Positions 1-8,978 of a stretch of 64,000 nucleotides of DNA are shown here, in pieces. Made by a program: the position numbers and the translations under genes. Position 1 is the first letter of the stretch; every line of letters starts with the position of its first letter. Under the pieces are notes generated by a model. That model did not search any database. It saw only the letters and a list, made by a program, of their open reading frames with translations, and was not told the DNA's origin. Where the stretch lies: NCBI RefSeq assembly GCF_011806425.1, contig NZ_JAATOV010000001.1, forward strand, positions 682,001 to 746,000, given 5' to 3'. The DNA comes from Thalassospira lucentensis. Its GTDB lineage: Bacteria; Pseudomonadota; Alphaproteobacteria; Rhodospirillales; Thalassospiraceae.

Positions 1-1296
1 TGATGACAGGAACAATTCGGTTTCGCGCAGATCGGTCGAGAAGATGCAAGATGACAGCCCTTGTGGCACATCATTTTGAAGTGCGATGGCTTCTTCAAGC
101 GTTTCGTAGGTCATCACATACAGGATCGGCGCAAAGGTTTCGTGCTTTACGGTGTCAGTCTGACCCGGCATTTCAACAACCGACGGCGTGACATAAAACG
201 CATCGGGATATTTATCTTCGAGTGTGCGTTCACCACCATGAACGGTACCACCATCTTTTTTGGCGTTCGTCAGGGCAGTCTGCATGTTGGTGTAAGCTTC
301 TTCGTCAATCAGCGGACCGACAAGAACGCCATCTTCAAGCGGATCACCGATTTTGACCGACTTGTAAGCAGCAATAATTTTCGGAAGAATCTGGTCCTTC
401 ACATCTTTATGCACGATCAGGCGACGCAAAGATGTGCAACGCTGACCACAGGTACCAACAGCAGAGAACACAACCGCACGGACCGACATATCAATGTCTG
501 CCGACGGGGTTACGATCATGGCATTGTTGCCGCCAAGCTCAAGAATGGTACGACCAAAACGCTGGGCAACACGCGGTGCAACTTCACGGCCCATGCGGGT
601 CGATCCAGTTGCCGAAATCAACGACACATCGCGGCTGTCGGTCATAATTTCACCGATCTCGCGATCCCCAACAACAACCTGATGCAGATTAGCTGGCGCA
701 TCACCGAATTTCGCAATCGCCTTTTCCAGAATCTTCTGACAAGCCAAGGCGGTAACCGGGGTTTTTTCCGACGGTTTCCAAATCACGGCATTACCACATG
801 CCAGCGCAAGGGCAGTATTCCACGCCCATGGTGCGACCGGGAAGTTAAAGGCGGTGATCAGGCCAACAACGCCCAGCGGATGCCAATTTTCCATCATTTT
901 GTGGCCCGGACGTTCGGACGCGATGGTCAAACCGTAAAGCTGGCGCGACAGGCCAAGGGCGAAATCGCAGATGTCGATCATTTCCTGAACTTCGCCAAGA
1001 CCTTCTTGATAGATCTTGCCGCATTCAAGCGACACCAGACGACCAAGCGGTTCTTTGGCCGCGCGAAGCTCATCACCCAGAAGACGGACCAATTCGCCGC
1101 GGCGTGGACCGGGGACCTGACGCCATGCGCCAAACGCCTTTTTGGCATTGCCGATCACATCGGTCATTTCGGCCGGGGTGGTTTCAGTGACATTTGCAAA
1201 TTCTGAACCGTCGACCGGGGTCTCGACACTCAGCGTTCCGTTGGTAATCTCGGCGTCGGACAGGCCAAGTTCGGTCAGGATGGATTTGTAACTCAC
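1..1296 (-). CDS. amaB: ALDH7-family semialdehyde dehydrogenase (piperideine-6-carboxylate / aminoadipate semialdehyde type), 3' end cut by the window
   Basis: The frame is open for 432 codons from a GTG at 1296 to the window edge, so about 70 C-terminal residues of a roughly 500-residue enzyme are missing. A GGGA ribosome site lies 9 nt upstream. Reverse translation gives ELGGNNAMIV followed by VGTCGQRCTSLRR, which holds the catalytic cysteine. The LGGNNA and GQRCT signatures are typical of the antiquitin (ALDH7) branch rather than GabD. That family oxidises aminoadipate semialdehyde to 2-aminoadipate with NAD(P)+ in lysine/pipecolate breakdown. It follows an aminotransferase and a FAD oxidase on the same strand, which fits that role. 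The exact substrate is inferred. Confidence 0.8.
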   Translation of the reverse strand, partial: MSYKSILTELGLSDAEITNGTLSVETPVDGSEFANVTETTPAEMTDVIGNAKKAFGAWRQVPGPRRGELVRLLGDELRAAKEPLGRLVSLECGKIYQEGLGEVQEMIDICDFALGLSRQLYGLTIASERPGHKMMENWHPLGVVGLITAFNFPVAPWAWNTALALACGNAVIWKPSEKTPVTALACQKILEKAIAKFGDAPANLHQVVVGDREIGEIMTDSRDVSLISATGSTRMGREVAPRVAQRFGRTILELGGNNAMIVTPSADIDMSVRAVVFSAVGTCGQRCTSLRRLIVHKDVKDQILPKIIAAYKSVKIGDPLEDGVLVGPLIDEEAYTNMQTALTNAKKDGGTVHGGERTLEDKYPDAFYVTPSVVEMPGQTDTVKHETFAPILYVMTYETLEEAIALQNDVPQGLSSCIFSTDLRETELFLSS

Positions 1297-1362
1297 GATA
1301 AAATTCCCTTCGTTTTTCACTCTCCGGCGCGCTGCACCGGCAAATTTGATCTTGGTTCCGGG

Positions 1363-2691
1363 TCAATCTTTTGTTTCGGCCACCTTGGGCAAAAGCTTGG
1401 CGATGATGGCAAAGGCCTCATCGACCTGATCGAACGGAATGGTCAAAGGTGCCAGCAGGCGCACCACATTGGCGTGTTCACCACTTGGCATTAACAATAG
1501 CCCGTTTGAACGGGCCAGTTGCAACAAGGTTTGCAGACGTTTGGCCGACGGCTTGCCGTCATCTGCAATCAATTCAAAGGCACGCATCGCGCCAATTCCG
1601 CGCATATTGCCGATCACATGCCCGCCGGGCAGATCTCGCAACCACGCAATATGGGTGGCGTATTTCTCGCCAAGCTGTTTGGCGCGACCCAGAATGTTTT
1701 CGCTTTTCAAAACGTCAAACACACCGGTTGCCGCCGCACAGGCGACAGGATTGCCCGAATAGGTCCCGCCAAGCCCGCCTGGGGCAAGTGCGTTCATCAC
1801 ATCCTCAGCACCCGTGATCGCCGCCAGTGGGAAACCACCGCCAATCCCCTTGCCCATCACGAGGATATCAGGCGCGACACCAGAATGCTCAATCGCAAAC
1901 ATCTTACCTGTGCGAGCAAAGCCCGACTGGATTTCATCAGCGATTAAAACCATACCGTTTTCATCGCATATCCGGCGTAACTCGTTCATAAAATCACAAT
2001 CACAGGCACGAAAACCGCCTTCGCCCTGCACCGGCTCAATCACAATGGCGCCAACCGATCCGGGATCGGCGGATACGGCAAACAGTTTGGCCATCGCATC
2101 CAAGGCATCCGAAACAGATACACCGGTTTCTGGGCATGGATATGGCAAATGCCAAACCGGCCCGGGCAAAGGACCCAATCCAGTTTTATAGGGCTTGGTT
2201 TTGCCCGTAAGCGCCAATGTCGCCAATGTGCGGCCATGGAAGCCGCCTTCAAAGGCAATCACACCGGTGCGTCCGGTAAACGCCCGGGCAAGCTTAAGCG
2301 CATTTTCCATCGCCTCGGCACCGGAATTGGTCAGCATCGATTTTGCTGCGCCTTCGATGGGGCAATTTTCAGCCAACCAATCGGCTACCGCGACATAGGG
2401 TTCGTGGGGCAGCGCGTTAAAGCAGCTATGGGTAAAGCGCGCACACTGTGCGGTTACGCGGTCCATCACCACCGGATGACGATGCCCGACCGTTAAAACA
2501 CCAATTCCGCCAACGAAATCGACATAACGGTTGCCCTCAACGTCCCAGACTTCGGCATTTTGCGCCCGATCCAGATAGACCGGATGCACATTGCGCACAC
2601 CATGCGACACACTGGCTTTTTGCCGTGTATCGATTGTCGCCGCACTTTGCGGTGCATTTGTTGTCATTTGGTTTGCATCATCTCGGGGCAT
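1363..2691 (-). CDS. gabT: Class III PLP aminotransferase, 4-aminobutyrate aminotransferase-like
   Basis: A 442-residue class III aminotransferase, which moves the terminal amino group of an omega-amino acid to 2-oxoglutarate using PLP. Visible motifs are NSGAEAMENALKLAR and GFHGRT (cofactor phosphate and ring contacts), IADEIQSG with the PLP aspartate, and the lysine of VMGKGIGGGFPL that forms the Schiff base. The ATG at 2691 is preceded by GGAG 9 nt upstream. An internal ATG at 2667 has no ribosome site. It lies between the FAD oxidase and the ALDH7 gene on the same strand. The substrate could be GABA, 5-aminovalerate or lysine. The family is certain and the substrate is not. Confidence 0.85.
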   Translation of the reverse strand: MPRDDANQMTTNAPQSAATIDTRQKASVSHGVRNVHPVYLDRAQNAEVWDVEGNRYVDFVGGIGVLTVGHRHPVVMDRVTAQCARFTHSCFNALPHEPYVAVADWLAENCPIEGAAKSMLTNSGAEAMENALKLARAFTGRTGVIAFEGGFHGRTLATLALTGKTKPYKTGLGPLPGPVWHLPYPCPETGVSVSDALDAMAKLFAVSADPGSVGAIVIEPVQGEGGFRACDCDFMNELRRICDENGMVLIADEIQSGFARTGKMFAIEHSGVAPDILVMGKGIGGGFPLAAITGAEDVMNALAPGGLGGTYSGNPVACAAATGVFDVLKSENILGRAKQLGEKYATHIAWLRDLPGGHVIGNMRGIGAMRAFELIADDGKPSAKRLQTLLQLARSNGLLLMPSGEHANVVRLLAPLTIPFDQVDEAFAIIAKLLPKVAETKD

Positions 2692-2754
2692 TGGGGGTTG
2701 CTCCGGCTAAATTAAGGTAAAAGACTGATTTCGCTGTATCGTTACGAAATCGAA

Positions 2755-3942
2755 CTAAATAACATTAAGCTCAAGCACCGGGGCGTTGTCGCGAATGCGC
2801 TGATAGCCAAACACGGATAAATCAAGCGTTTGATAGGAGCCGGTGGTGATCAGCTCGGCAATGCCGCGCCCAACAGCCGGACTTTGTTGCAAGCCATGAC
2901 CGGAAAATCCGTTGGCAAAGACAAAGTTTTCCACATCTGTGTGGCGGCCCAAAATCGCGTTTTGATCCAGCAAGTTATACGAATAATGTCCGGCCCAGGC
3001 GTTAACGACCTTGATCGCTTCAAACCGTTCGCAGCGCTCATACAGGCCCGGCCAAATGATGTCGTCAAACAGGCTGTGATCGACATCAAAATCCCAGCAT
3101 TCCGTGTCGCGATCCTTTGGCGGGGCAATGCCGGTGATGAAAAACTCGCCTTCGGGACGAACGTAAAGCCCACTTGGGTCAATCAACATCGGGCAGCTTG
3201 CGCTGATGTCGGCAGCGTCCCGGCAATTAAACACGAAAATGCAGCGTTTGCGCGGCTCGACCGGAATTTCAAGGCCCGCCATTTTGGCAACCTTTGAACT
3301 GCCCGTACCGGCGGCATTGACCAATGTGCCACAGCCAAACCGACGGCCGTCTTTTAGGACAACACCGGTCACGTGATTGCCATCGCGCAGAATATCGACA
3401 ACTTCGCCGTCAATGTAATCAACACCACGGCGGCGTGCCTGTTTGCGGAATGACTGCATCAGGCAATAGGCATCAAACCATCCCTCGCCCGTGCGTCCCC
3501 AGCAACCTGCGGCCAGATCGGATGTGTTCATCCACGGATATTTTGCCGCCAGATCGCCGGGTTCCATCCATTCGATGTTGGCGCCAAATTCGATCTGGGT
3601 TGCGTGATTTTGGCGCAAAATGTCGCGGCCATCATCGGTCGCCAACACCAAATACCCCTTTTCGTGCAAGGCAATATCAACGTCCGGATCAAGGTCGCGT
3701 TGCAAGTTGCGCAGGAATTCAATGCCAAAGGCCGACATTTCGATATTGATCGGGGTCGAAAACTGCTGACGAATGGAGGCCGCCGAAAGCGCGGTCGAAC
3801 AAAATTCATAATTGGGATCTTTTTCGATCACCAATACGCGGCCCTTAAAATCATCCCGGCCGCTTAGGAACCATGCGATGGAGCTGCCAATAACCGCGCC
3901 ACCGACGATGATCACATCGTAATTTTGCTCTTCTAAAGCCAT
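2755..3942 (-). CDS. FAD-dependent amino-acid/amine oxidoreductase (DAO/FOXRED1-like)
   Basis: A 395-residue DAO-fold flavoprotein. The N-terminal dinucleotide motif VIIVGGAVIGSSIAWFL is followed by an acidic strand end (VIEKD). A C-terminal FANGFSGHGLQQSPAVGRGIAEL segment completes the FAD site. No signal peptide or membrane span is seen, so it should be cytoplasmic. It is the first gene of the leftward cluster and faces the LysR gene across a 327-bp gap. Pipecolate or another secondary/primary amino acid is a reasonable substrate given the ALDH7 enzyme downstream (compare AmaA-AmaB), but sequence alone does not show this. It could equally be a sarcosine- or D-amino-acid-oxidase-like enzyme. 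Confidence 0.8.
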   Translation of the reverse strand: MALEEQNYDVIIVGGAVIGSSIAWFLSGRDDFKGRVLVIEKDPNYEFCSTALSAASIRQQFSTPINIEMSAFGIEFLRNLQRDLDPDVDIALHEKGYLVLATDDGRDILRQNHATQIEFGANIEWMEPGDLAAKYPWMNTSDLAAGCWGRTGEGWFDAYCLMQSFRKQARRRGVDYIDGEVVDILRDGNHVTGVVLKDGRRFGCGTLVNAAGTGSSKVAKMAGLEIPVEPRKRCIFVFNCRDAADISASCPMLIDPSGLYVRPEGEFFITGIAPPKDRDTECWDFDVDHSLFDDIIWPGLYERCERFEAIKVVNAWAGHYSYNLLDQNAILGRHTDVENFVFANGFSGHGLQQSPAVGRGIAELITTGSYQTLDLSVFGYQRIRDNAPVLELNVI

Positions 3943-4269
3943 TCTCGCCTTCTACCCGATAATTTTTTGAACACGTCCGGCTGATTTTTTTGCCGTTTTT
4001 GTTGTCCCGTTTTGCCGGCTTTTTTTCCGGTCTTTTTAAGTTTGGCCCATCATCAAAACGCTTTATGACGGCCTGATCGTCAAAGACTTATCCTTCGGAA
4101 TAATTATCGATCAACAATCCTGCGGTTTAGTGGCCACTGGCCAAGCTGTCGTAATTTTGTGCGTCAAATCGATTGGAACCGTTTAAAACGGTACGCCTTG
4201 GAAGAACAGCAAACAAACGATATATTCGCACCACATCATTCCATTTTGTTATGAACTGGGAATACCGCC
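3943..4269. promoter_or_regulatory. Divergent promoter region between FAD oxidase and LysR genes
   Basis: A 327-bp gap between divergent genes with no credible reading frame. The oxidase-proximal third is T-rich on the plus strand (several TTTTT runs from 3964 to 4036), giving an A-rich leader for the leftward transcript. LysR regulators usually bind such intergenic regions, but I could not single out a convincing T-N11-A box. Confidence 0.4.
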
Positions 4270-5190
4270 ATGCGCCGCGTCCTGCCATCCCTGACCGCCC
4301 TGCAATTCTTTGAAAGTTCGGCACGCCATCTATCCTTTACGCGGGCGGCCGAAGAATTAAACGTCACCCAAAGTGCGATCAGCCGCCAGATCCGTGCGCT
4401 GGAAGAATATCTTGGCCGGGATTTGTTTCGACGGATCAAAAAGCGCCTAAAACTTACTGCCGCCGGCGAAGCATATGCCGCACAGGTACGTGATCTTTTG
4501 GACCGGGCCGAGGCCGCCACCTTGCAAGTGATGGCCTATTCCGATGCGGGTGGGATGTTGAATGTGGGGACATTGCCGACATTTGGTGCCCGTTGGTTGG
4601 TCCCGCGTCTGGGTGATTTCAAAGCGACCTGGCCCGATATTCAGCTTAATCTGCTGACCCAAACGCGCGAATTCAATTTCGACCGCGAAGGCATTGATAT
4701 TGCCGTTCACTTTGGCGATGACAATCTGCCGGGTTGCGTATTTCATCGGCTGATGGGCGAAACCCTGATTGCGGTTTGCGCCCCCAAGATCCTTAAAGAA
4801 AATGACGATCTGCCGATTGCCCGTGAACGGGTGCGCAATTGCACGCTGCTGCAACATTCCACACGTCCACGCGCCTGGGAAGACTGGCTTGCTGCGGCCG
4901 GTGTGGCGGTGGTTGATGAATTGGCCGGCCCCCGGTTTGAACATTTCCACATGGTGATTCAGGCGGCTGTCGCCGGGCTTGGCTTGGCCCTATTGCCGGA
5001 ATTTTTAGTTCGCGAAGAACTTGAAAGTGGGCGCCTGGTAGCACCATTTGATATCTCTATACCGAACCAACACGCCTATTACGTGGTCTATCCGAAGGAA
5101 AAGGAAAATAACTTCGCCGTGCGCGCATTCCGCGACTGGCTGTTAAGCGCGTCCCAGACCAGCGAAGAAACCCGCGCCCTTAGCCGGTAA
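4270..5190 (+). CDS. LysR-family transcriptional regulator, GcvA-like
   Basis: A 306-residue LysR protein. The N-terminal winged HTH contains FESSARHLSFTRAAEELNVT and QSAISRQIRALEEYLG, and the periplasmic-binding-fold effector domain occupies about residues 90-295. The opening MRRVLPSLTALQFFES resembles the GcvA subgroup. It is divergent from the FAD oxidase/aminotransferase/ALDH7 genes, so it most likely controls them in response to an amino-acid-derived ligand (inference). The ATG at 4270 has only a weak GGGA upstream. Confidence 0.88.
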   Translation: MRRVLPSLTALQFFESSARHLSFTRAAEELNVTQSAISRQIRALEEYLGRDLFRRIKKRLKLTAAGEAYAAQVRDLLDRAEAATLQVMAYSDAGGMLNVGTLPTFGARWLVPRLGDFKATWPDIQLNLLTQTREFNFDREGIDIAVHFGDDNLPGCVFHRLMGETLIAVCAPKILKENDDLPIARERVRNCTLLQHSTRPRAWEDWLAAAGVAVVDELAGPRFEHFHMVIQAAVAGLGLALLPEFLVREELESGRLVAPFDISIPNQHAYYVVYPKEKENNFAVRAFRDWLLSASQTSEETRALSR

Positions 5191-5394
5191 GTTGTTCAGA
5201 TTCCAAAGCGCCTCTGCGTCGCAACAAAGTGAACACAGCTTGATAAAATTCGAACGCCAGCTGCTGGTTGGCTGTCATGAATTTGTATCAGGCTTTTATA
5301 ATTATTATATATGAAATTCGGTATGTAAGGTTCATCCTACAAACGATGCGCGCGAATATCGTGTGCACGTACGGGACACCTGATCGGAAAGTGA

Positions 5395-5934
5395 ATGCAG
5401 ATGACGGGGTCTATTGAAAATACGCCCAAGGGCGACATCGACTTCGACAAACAGTCATTCTTGATCAATATCATCCGTGACCTTAGCGGAAACCTTCAAG
5501 ACTTGATCGGGCTTGAAGAAGCATCCGGCATGATCAGCATTGTGGGCGCGACAATCGGCAAAGATCTGAATGATCGTTATCGCGCCCTGTATGACACGGA
5601 TCAAATGACGGTCGAACAGGTTTGCCATGCCCTTGTCGATTTAAAACAAAAGATCGATGGTGGCTTTAAAGTTACCGAAGTGACACAAGACGCGATTGTT
5701 CTTGAAAACACCGCATGCCCATTTGGTAAAGCCGTCGTTGGTCGCAAATCAATGTGCATGATGACCTCGAATGTTTTTGGCAAAATTACTGCCGAAAACC
5801 TTGGATATGCACGCGTCGAGCTGAAAGAAACAATTGCAGAAGGCGACAAAGGCTGTCGCGTTGTTATTCAGTTAAATCCCTTGGCATCCGTTGAGGACGT
5901 TAACGGGCGTGAGTATTTCCGCGAAGATGACTGA
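5395..5934 (+). CDS. MetOD1-like (methanogen output domain 1) cysteine-containing protein
   Basis: A 179-residue soluble protein that I assign to the MetOD1 family from its overall pattern. The C-terminal half carries cysteines at ENTACPFG and KSMCMM (C-X12-C) and another at GDKGC. This arrangement could hold a metal or Fe-S centre, although that is not established. No DNA-binding or membrane segment is visible. The stop codon lies inside the start of the following diguanylate cyclase gene (8-nt overlap), implying coupled translation and probably a shared signalling role. Start ATG at 5395 with GGAAAG close upstream. A second ATG at 5401 is also possible. Confidence 0.6.
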   Translation: MQMTGSIENTPKGDIDFDKQSFLINIIRDLSGNLQDLIGLEEASGMISIVGATIGKDLNDRYRALYDTDQMTVEQVCHALVDLKQKIDGGFKVTEVTQDAIVLENTACPFGKAVVGRKSMCMMTSNVFGKITAENLGYARVELKETIAEGDKGCRVVIQLNPLASVEDVNGREYFREDD

Positions 5935-6973
5935 AACCGTTCGCCAACTCGTTTCTCAGGACGTCGCCCAAACCGCCAAATCCCTGATTGAGGCGATCAG
6001 CGATGCCGTGATTATTTGCACGACAAAGGGTCAGATTGCCTTCATTAATATGCCCGCACGCCAGTTGATGAAGGATGTCAGCACCATTGGCGACAATCGT
6101 ATCGAAGAGTTAACGATCTTCGATCTGTTTCCACAAAGTACTGATAGCATTAATCAAATCCTTTCGCTTTGCCGAACTCAAAGCGGCATATTTCCCGGCG
6201 TTTTACAGACTAGAAAGGGACGCTCAAACGCAGGCGATGCAGATAACCTATCGCGGTTGCCCCTACAGTGTTCGATGTTGCGACTGGGATGTGAACGGCC
6301 AAGTCATATCTTGCTGCGCTTTATTGACGTCAATGCGATTACACGACAAAGATTTGACGACCTCAACAAAGCCCTTCGCAAGAAGAACCGACAGCTTCTG
6401 ATCGAACGTGAAATTTCGCGCAAAGACACGCTGACCGGTCTGTTGCAGCGCTCAACGCTGTTTGATGAACTTCCGCGCTATGTTCAGGATGTGGACACTG
6501 GCGCCAAGCCAACATGCTTCGCGGTTCTTGATCTGGATAACTTCAAAGAGATCAATGACCTATATGGCCACCCATGCGGTGACAAGGTGCTGTCTCATAT
6601 TGGGAAATTACTGATAGACGAGTGTCGTTCACTTGATAAAGCTGGTCGCATTGGCGGTGAGGAATTCGCATTAATCCTGCCCAATACCAGCTTTGAAGAC
6701 GCCAACAAAGTCTGCCACCGCATTCGAATGCGCATCAAACAAACTCCGGTCACCTACGACGGACACCAGATCACATTAACGTCGAGCTTTGGCCTCACGG
6801 AGGTTCGGATCGGTGAAGCGGTTAAGGACATCTATAAACGGGCCGATTATGCTCTGTATTCTGCCAAAAAAGCAGGCAGGAACAAGGTGGCAACGATTAC
6901 CGCAAACTCTGAAAAACCCAAGATCACATCTGCCAAACAGATGAGACTCAGCAGAGCAACTGACACGCTCTAA
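5927..6973 (+). CDS. Diguanylate cyclase with N-terminal PAS-like domain and GGEEF active site
   Basis: A 348-residue cytoplasmic enzyme predicted to make c-di-GMP from two GTP. Residues about 15-135 look like a PAS-type sensor (SLIEAISDAVIIC, then GQIAFINMPA). A charged linker helix precedes the GGDEF domain, which begins at DTLTGLLQR. The active-site loop is GGEEF at about 243-247. The product-inhibition site RSLD lies exactly five residues before it, so feedback inhibition is expected. I chose the ATG at 5927 because it overlaps the upstream stop codon. A TTG at 5891 would add 12 residues. The MetOD1-like partner is likely a sensory or regulatory module for it. Confidence 0.88.
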   Translation: MTETVRQLVSQDVAQTAKSLIEAISDAVIICTTKGQIAFINMPARQLMKDVSTIGDNRIEELTIFDLFPQSTDSINQILSLCRTQSGIFPGVLQTRKGRSNAGDADNLSRLPLQCSMLRLGCERPSHILLRFIDVNAITRQRFDDLNKALRKKNRQLLIEREISRKDTLTGLLQRSTLFDELPRYVQDVDTGAKPTCFAVLDLDNFKEINDLYGHPCGDKVLSHIGKLLIDECRSLDKAGRIGGEEFALILPNTSFEDANKVCHRIRMRIKQTPVTYDGHQITLTSSFGLTEVRIGEAVKDIYKRADYALYSAKKAGRNKVATITANSEKPKITSAKQMRLSRATDTL

Positions 6974-7052
6974 CGCGCATGCTGGCGTAAGTTGCCATCG
7001 TATTTCGATCCGACCACGTCCGCACACGCGCATATCGATTTCAAACGACCTT

Positions 7053-7901
7053 CTAAACCGGTTCTTGTGCCTGGCTGACCAAAACCGCCCCACCGACCGG
7101 ATCGGGAATCGCGCGAATAGGGCTTTTAAACACGGTCGAAAGCAAATCAGGCGTCATGACATCAGTCACCATCCCCTGTGCGACCAGTTCGCCCGATTGT
7201 AAAACAGCAACCCTGTCGGCATAGGCCGTAACCTGATTGAAATCATGAAGGATCATCAGGACCCCGACCCCGTTTTGGCGGGCTTCGCGTCGGGCCACTG
7301 AAAGTAACGCGTGCTGATGGGAAACATCCAGCCCCGATGTCGGTTCATCAAGCAGCAAGAACCGACCATGCGCGCTCCCGTTTGAACGGATGGCTTCGTC
7401 CTCAGGTACCGTTTGCGGGTTCGCTTCGGTCATGCCCCAAACTTGCACAAGGGCGCGGGCAAGATGAACGCGTTGCTTTTCCCCGCCCGAAAGCGCTGGA
7501 TAGGCGCGATCAGCCAGTTGTTCGATATCGGCCAGTTTAATCGCACGGGTAACCAACGCATTATCAAGCTGACGTGATGATATTTTGCGAAACGGCGATC
7601 GTCCAAGCGCCACGACATCGCGTACAGGAAACGGAAACGTCATCGATGTTGCCTGTGGCATCACCGCACGTTCGCCCGCCAAGCTAATTGCTGGAACGCT
7701 TGCGATATCACGACCATTTTGCAAAACAGCCCCGTGGACCGGCGAATATTCCCCTGCCAGAACCTTTAACAAGGTCGATTTCCCTGCCCCGTTTGGCCCC
7801 AAAACGGCCAAGACTTCTCCGGGGTTTAGCGAAAGGGAAACATCACGCAGCAAATAACGGCCGCGCGCCATAAAGCTGATGTTTTGCGCCGTCAGGCTCA
7901 T
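7053..7901 (-). CDS. hmuV: Haemin ABC importer ATP-binding protein HmuV
   Basis: A 282-residue ABC ATPase of the iron/haem/B12 importer class. The Walker A is GPNGAGKST, the signature LSGGEKQR and the Walker B LLLDEPTSGLD, followed by the switch histidine in MILHDFNQV. The start ATG overlaps the HmuU stop by 4 nt. It powers haem transport across the inner membrane and is the last gene of the operon. A moderately long insertion (about residues 155-175, acidic) lies between signature and Walker B, as in other HmuV proteins. Confidence 0.93.
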   Translation of the reverse strand: MSLTAQNISFMARGRYLLRDVSLSLNPGEVLAVLGPNGAGKSTLLKVLAGEYSPVHGAVLQNGRDIASVPAISLAGERAVMPQATSMTFPFPVRDVVALGRSPFRKISSRQLDNALVTRAIKLADIEQLADRAYPALSGGEKQRVHLARALVQVWGMTEANPQTVPEDEAIRSNGSAHGRFLLLDEPTSGLDVSHQHALLSVARREARQNGVGVLMILHDFNQVTAYADRVAVLQSGELVAQGMVTDVMTPDLLSTVFKSPIRAIPDPVGGAVLVSQAQEPV

Positions 7902-8974
7902 ATCCGCCGCCTTTTCTTTTCACGCAACAAAAGACACAGGAAAAAGGGCCCGCCGACAATCCCGGTCACAAGACCAATAGGCAATTCGGCGGGTAAAACA
8001 ATGATGCGCGCAACGGCATCCGCACCGGTCAAAATCGCCGCGCCGCAAATCGCCGATGCGGGCAGGACATAGCGATTGTCTGGCCCGGTCACCAACCGCA
8101 CAAGATGCGGGGCCACCAACCCGACAAAGCCAATAATCCCAGAAACCGCCACCGCCGCACCAACCACCAAGGCGGTGACAACAGTCGCCCGGCGTTTAAG
8201 GTTTTCGACCTCGACACCAAGATGGCGGGCTTCGGCCTCGCCCAATAAAAACAGGTTAAGCGACGTGCCCAAACTCACCAAATAGGCCGCGCCAAGGGCC
8301 ATAATGATTAAGGCGGGTGCATCGGCGGGACCATTGCCCGACAGTGCCCCCATTTGCCAAAAGGTCAGGCTGCGGAGCTGTGCATCATCGGCCATATAGG
8401 TAAACACCCCCACCCCGGCAAAGGCGATGGCATTGATCGCCACCCCGATCAGCAACATGATCGCGGCGTCGGTGTGCCCATCCTGACGCGATAGGATCCG
8501 TACCAACGCCGTTGCGACAACCGCCCCGGCAAAGGCCGCAACCGGCACACCATACGGGCCCACAACCGCATAATAGCTGCCCAATACAAGGTGACCTGCA
8601 ACAATCATTGCCACAGCCCCCAGGGCCGCACTGGCCGAAACCCCGATGATCCCGGGATCGGCAATCGGATTGCGAAACAGGCTTTGCATGACCGCCCCGG
8701 CAAGCCCGAGGCCTGCGCCGATAACAATCGCCCGTACAATACGTGGCAACCGCAAGCTATCAAGAATACGCGCATTAAAATCATCAATGCCCGTCGGCCA
8801 AATGCCGATACGATGACCCATATGATGGATAACATCAGCCAGATTAATCTTGGCCCCACCCATTCCCAACGACACAACGGTTACAGCCAGCAATCCCAAT
8901 CCCATCAGGATCAACATCATAACCGGCCGACGTATGGGCATGCTTTCCTGAAGAGATGCCACCATCTGCTTCAT
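7898..8974 (-). CDS. hmuU: Haemin ABC importer permease HmuU (FecCD family)
   Basis: A 358-residue FecCD/BtuC-type permease with about ten hydrophobic segments. Family signatures include LRLPRIVRAIVIGAGLGLAG near residue 75, and FVGLVAPHLVR and LPIGLVTGIVGGPFFLCLL near the end. It forms the homodimeric inner-membrane channel of the haem importer with HmuV. The ATG at 8974 starts 5 nt after the HmuT stop, and its 3' end overlaps hmuV by 4 nt, so the two are translationally coupled. Confidence 0.93.
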   Translation of the reverse strand: MKQMVASLQESMPIRRPVMMLILMGLGLLAVTVVSLGMGGAKINLADVIHHMGHRIGIWPTGIDDFNARILDSLRLPRIVRAIVIGAGLGLAGAVMQSLFRNPIADPGIIGVSASAALGAVAMIVAGHLVLGSYYAVVGPYGVPVAAFAGAVVATALVRILSRQDGHTDAAIMLLIGVAINAIAFAGVGVFTYMADDAQLRSLTFWQMGALSGNGPADAPALIIMALGAAYLVSLGTSLNLFLLGEAEARHLGVEVENLKRRATVVTALVVGAAVAVSGIIGFVGLVAPHLVRLVTGPDNRYVLPASAICGAAILTGADAVARIIVLPAELPIGLVTGIVGGPFFLCLLLREKKRRRI

Positions 8975-8978
8975 CGCA

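Noticed and set aside
61-1206. 381-residue plus-strand open frame
   Set aside because: It is antisense to the ALDH7 gene, which reads continuously on the minus strand with the catalytic motifs. The plus-strand translation resembles no protein family and has biased composition.
1-1296. gabD (succinate semialdehyde dehydrogenase) label for the first gene
   Set aside because: Position beside gabT invites this, but the translated motifs LGGNNA and GQRCT belong to the ALDH7 branch.
3964-4036. T-rich runs as a transcription terminator
   Set aside because: There is no GC-rich stem before them, and they lie upstream of the leftward oxidase gene, not after a gene end.
5894-5908. Another ACGTTAACG core resembling the LiuR-like operator
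   Set aside because: It lies inside the coding end of the MetOD1-like gene, lacks the outer arms and has no fatty-acid gene nearby; probably chance.
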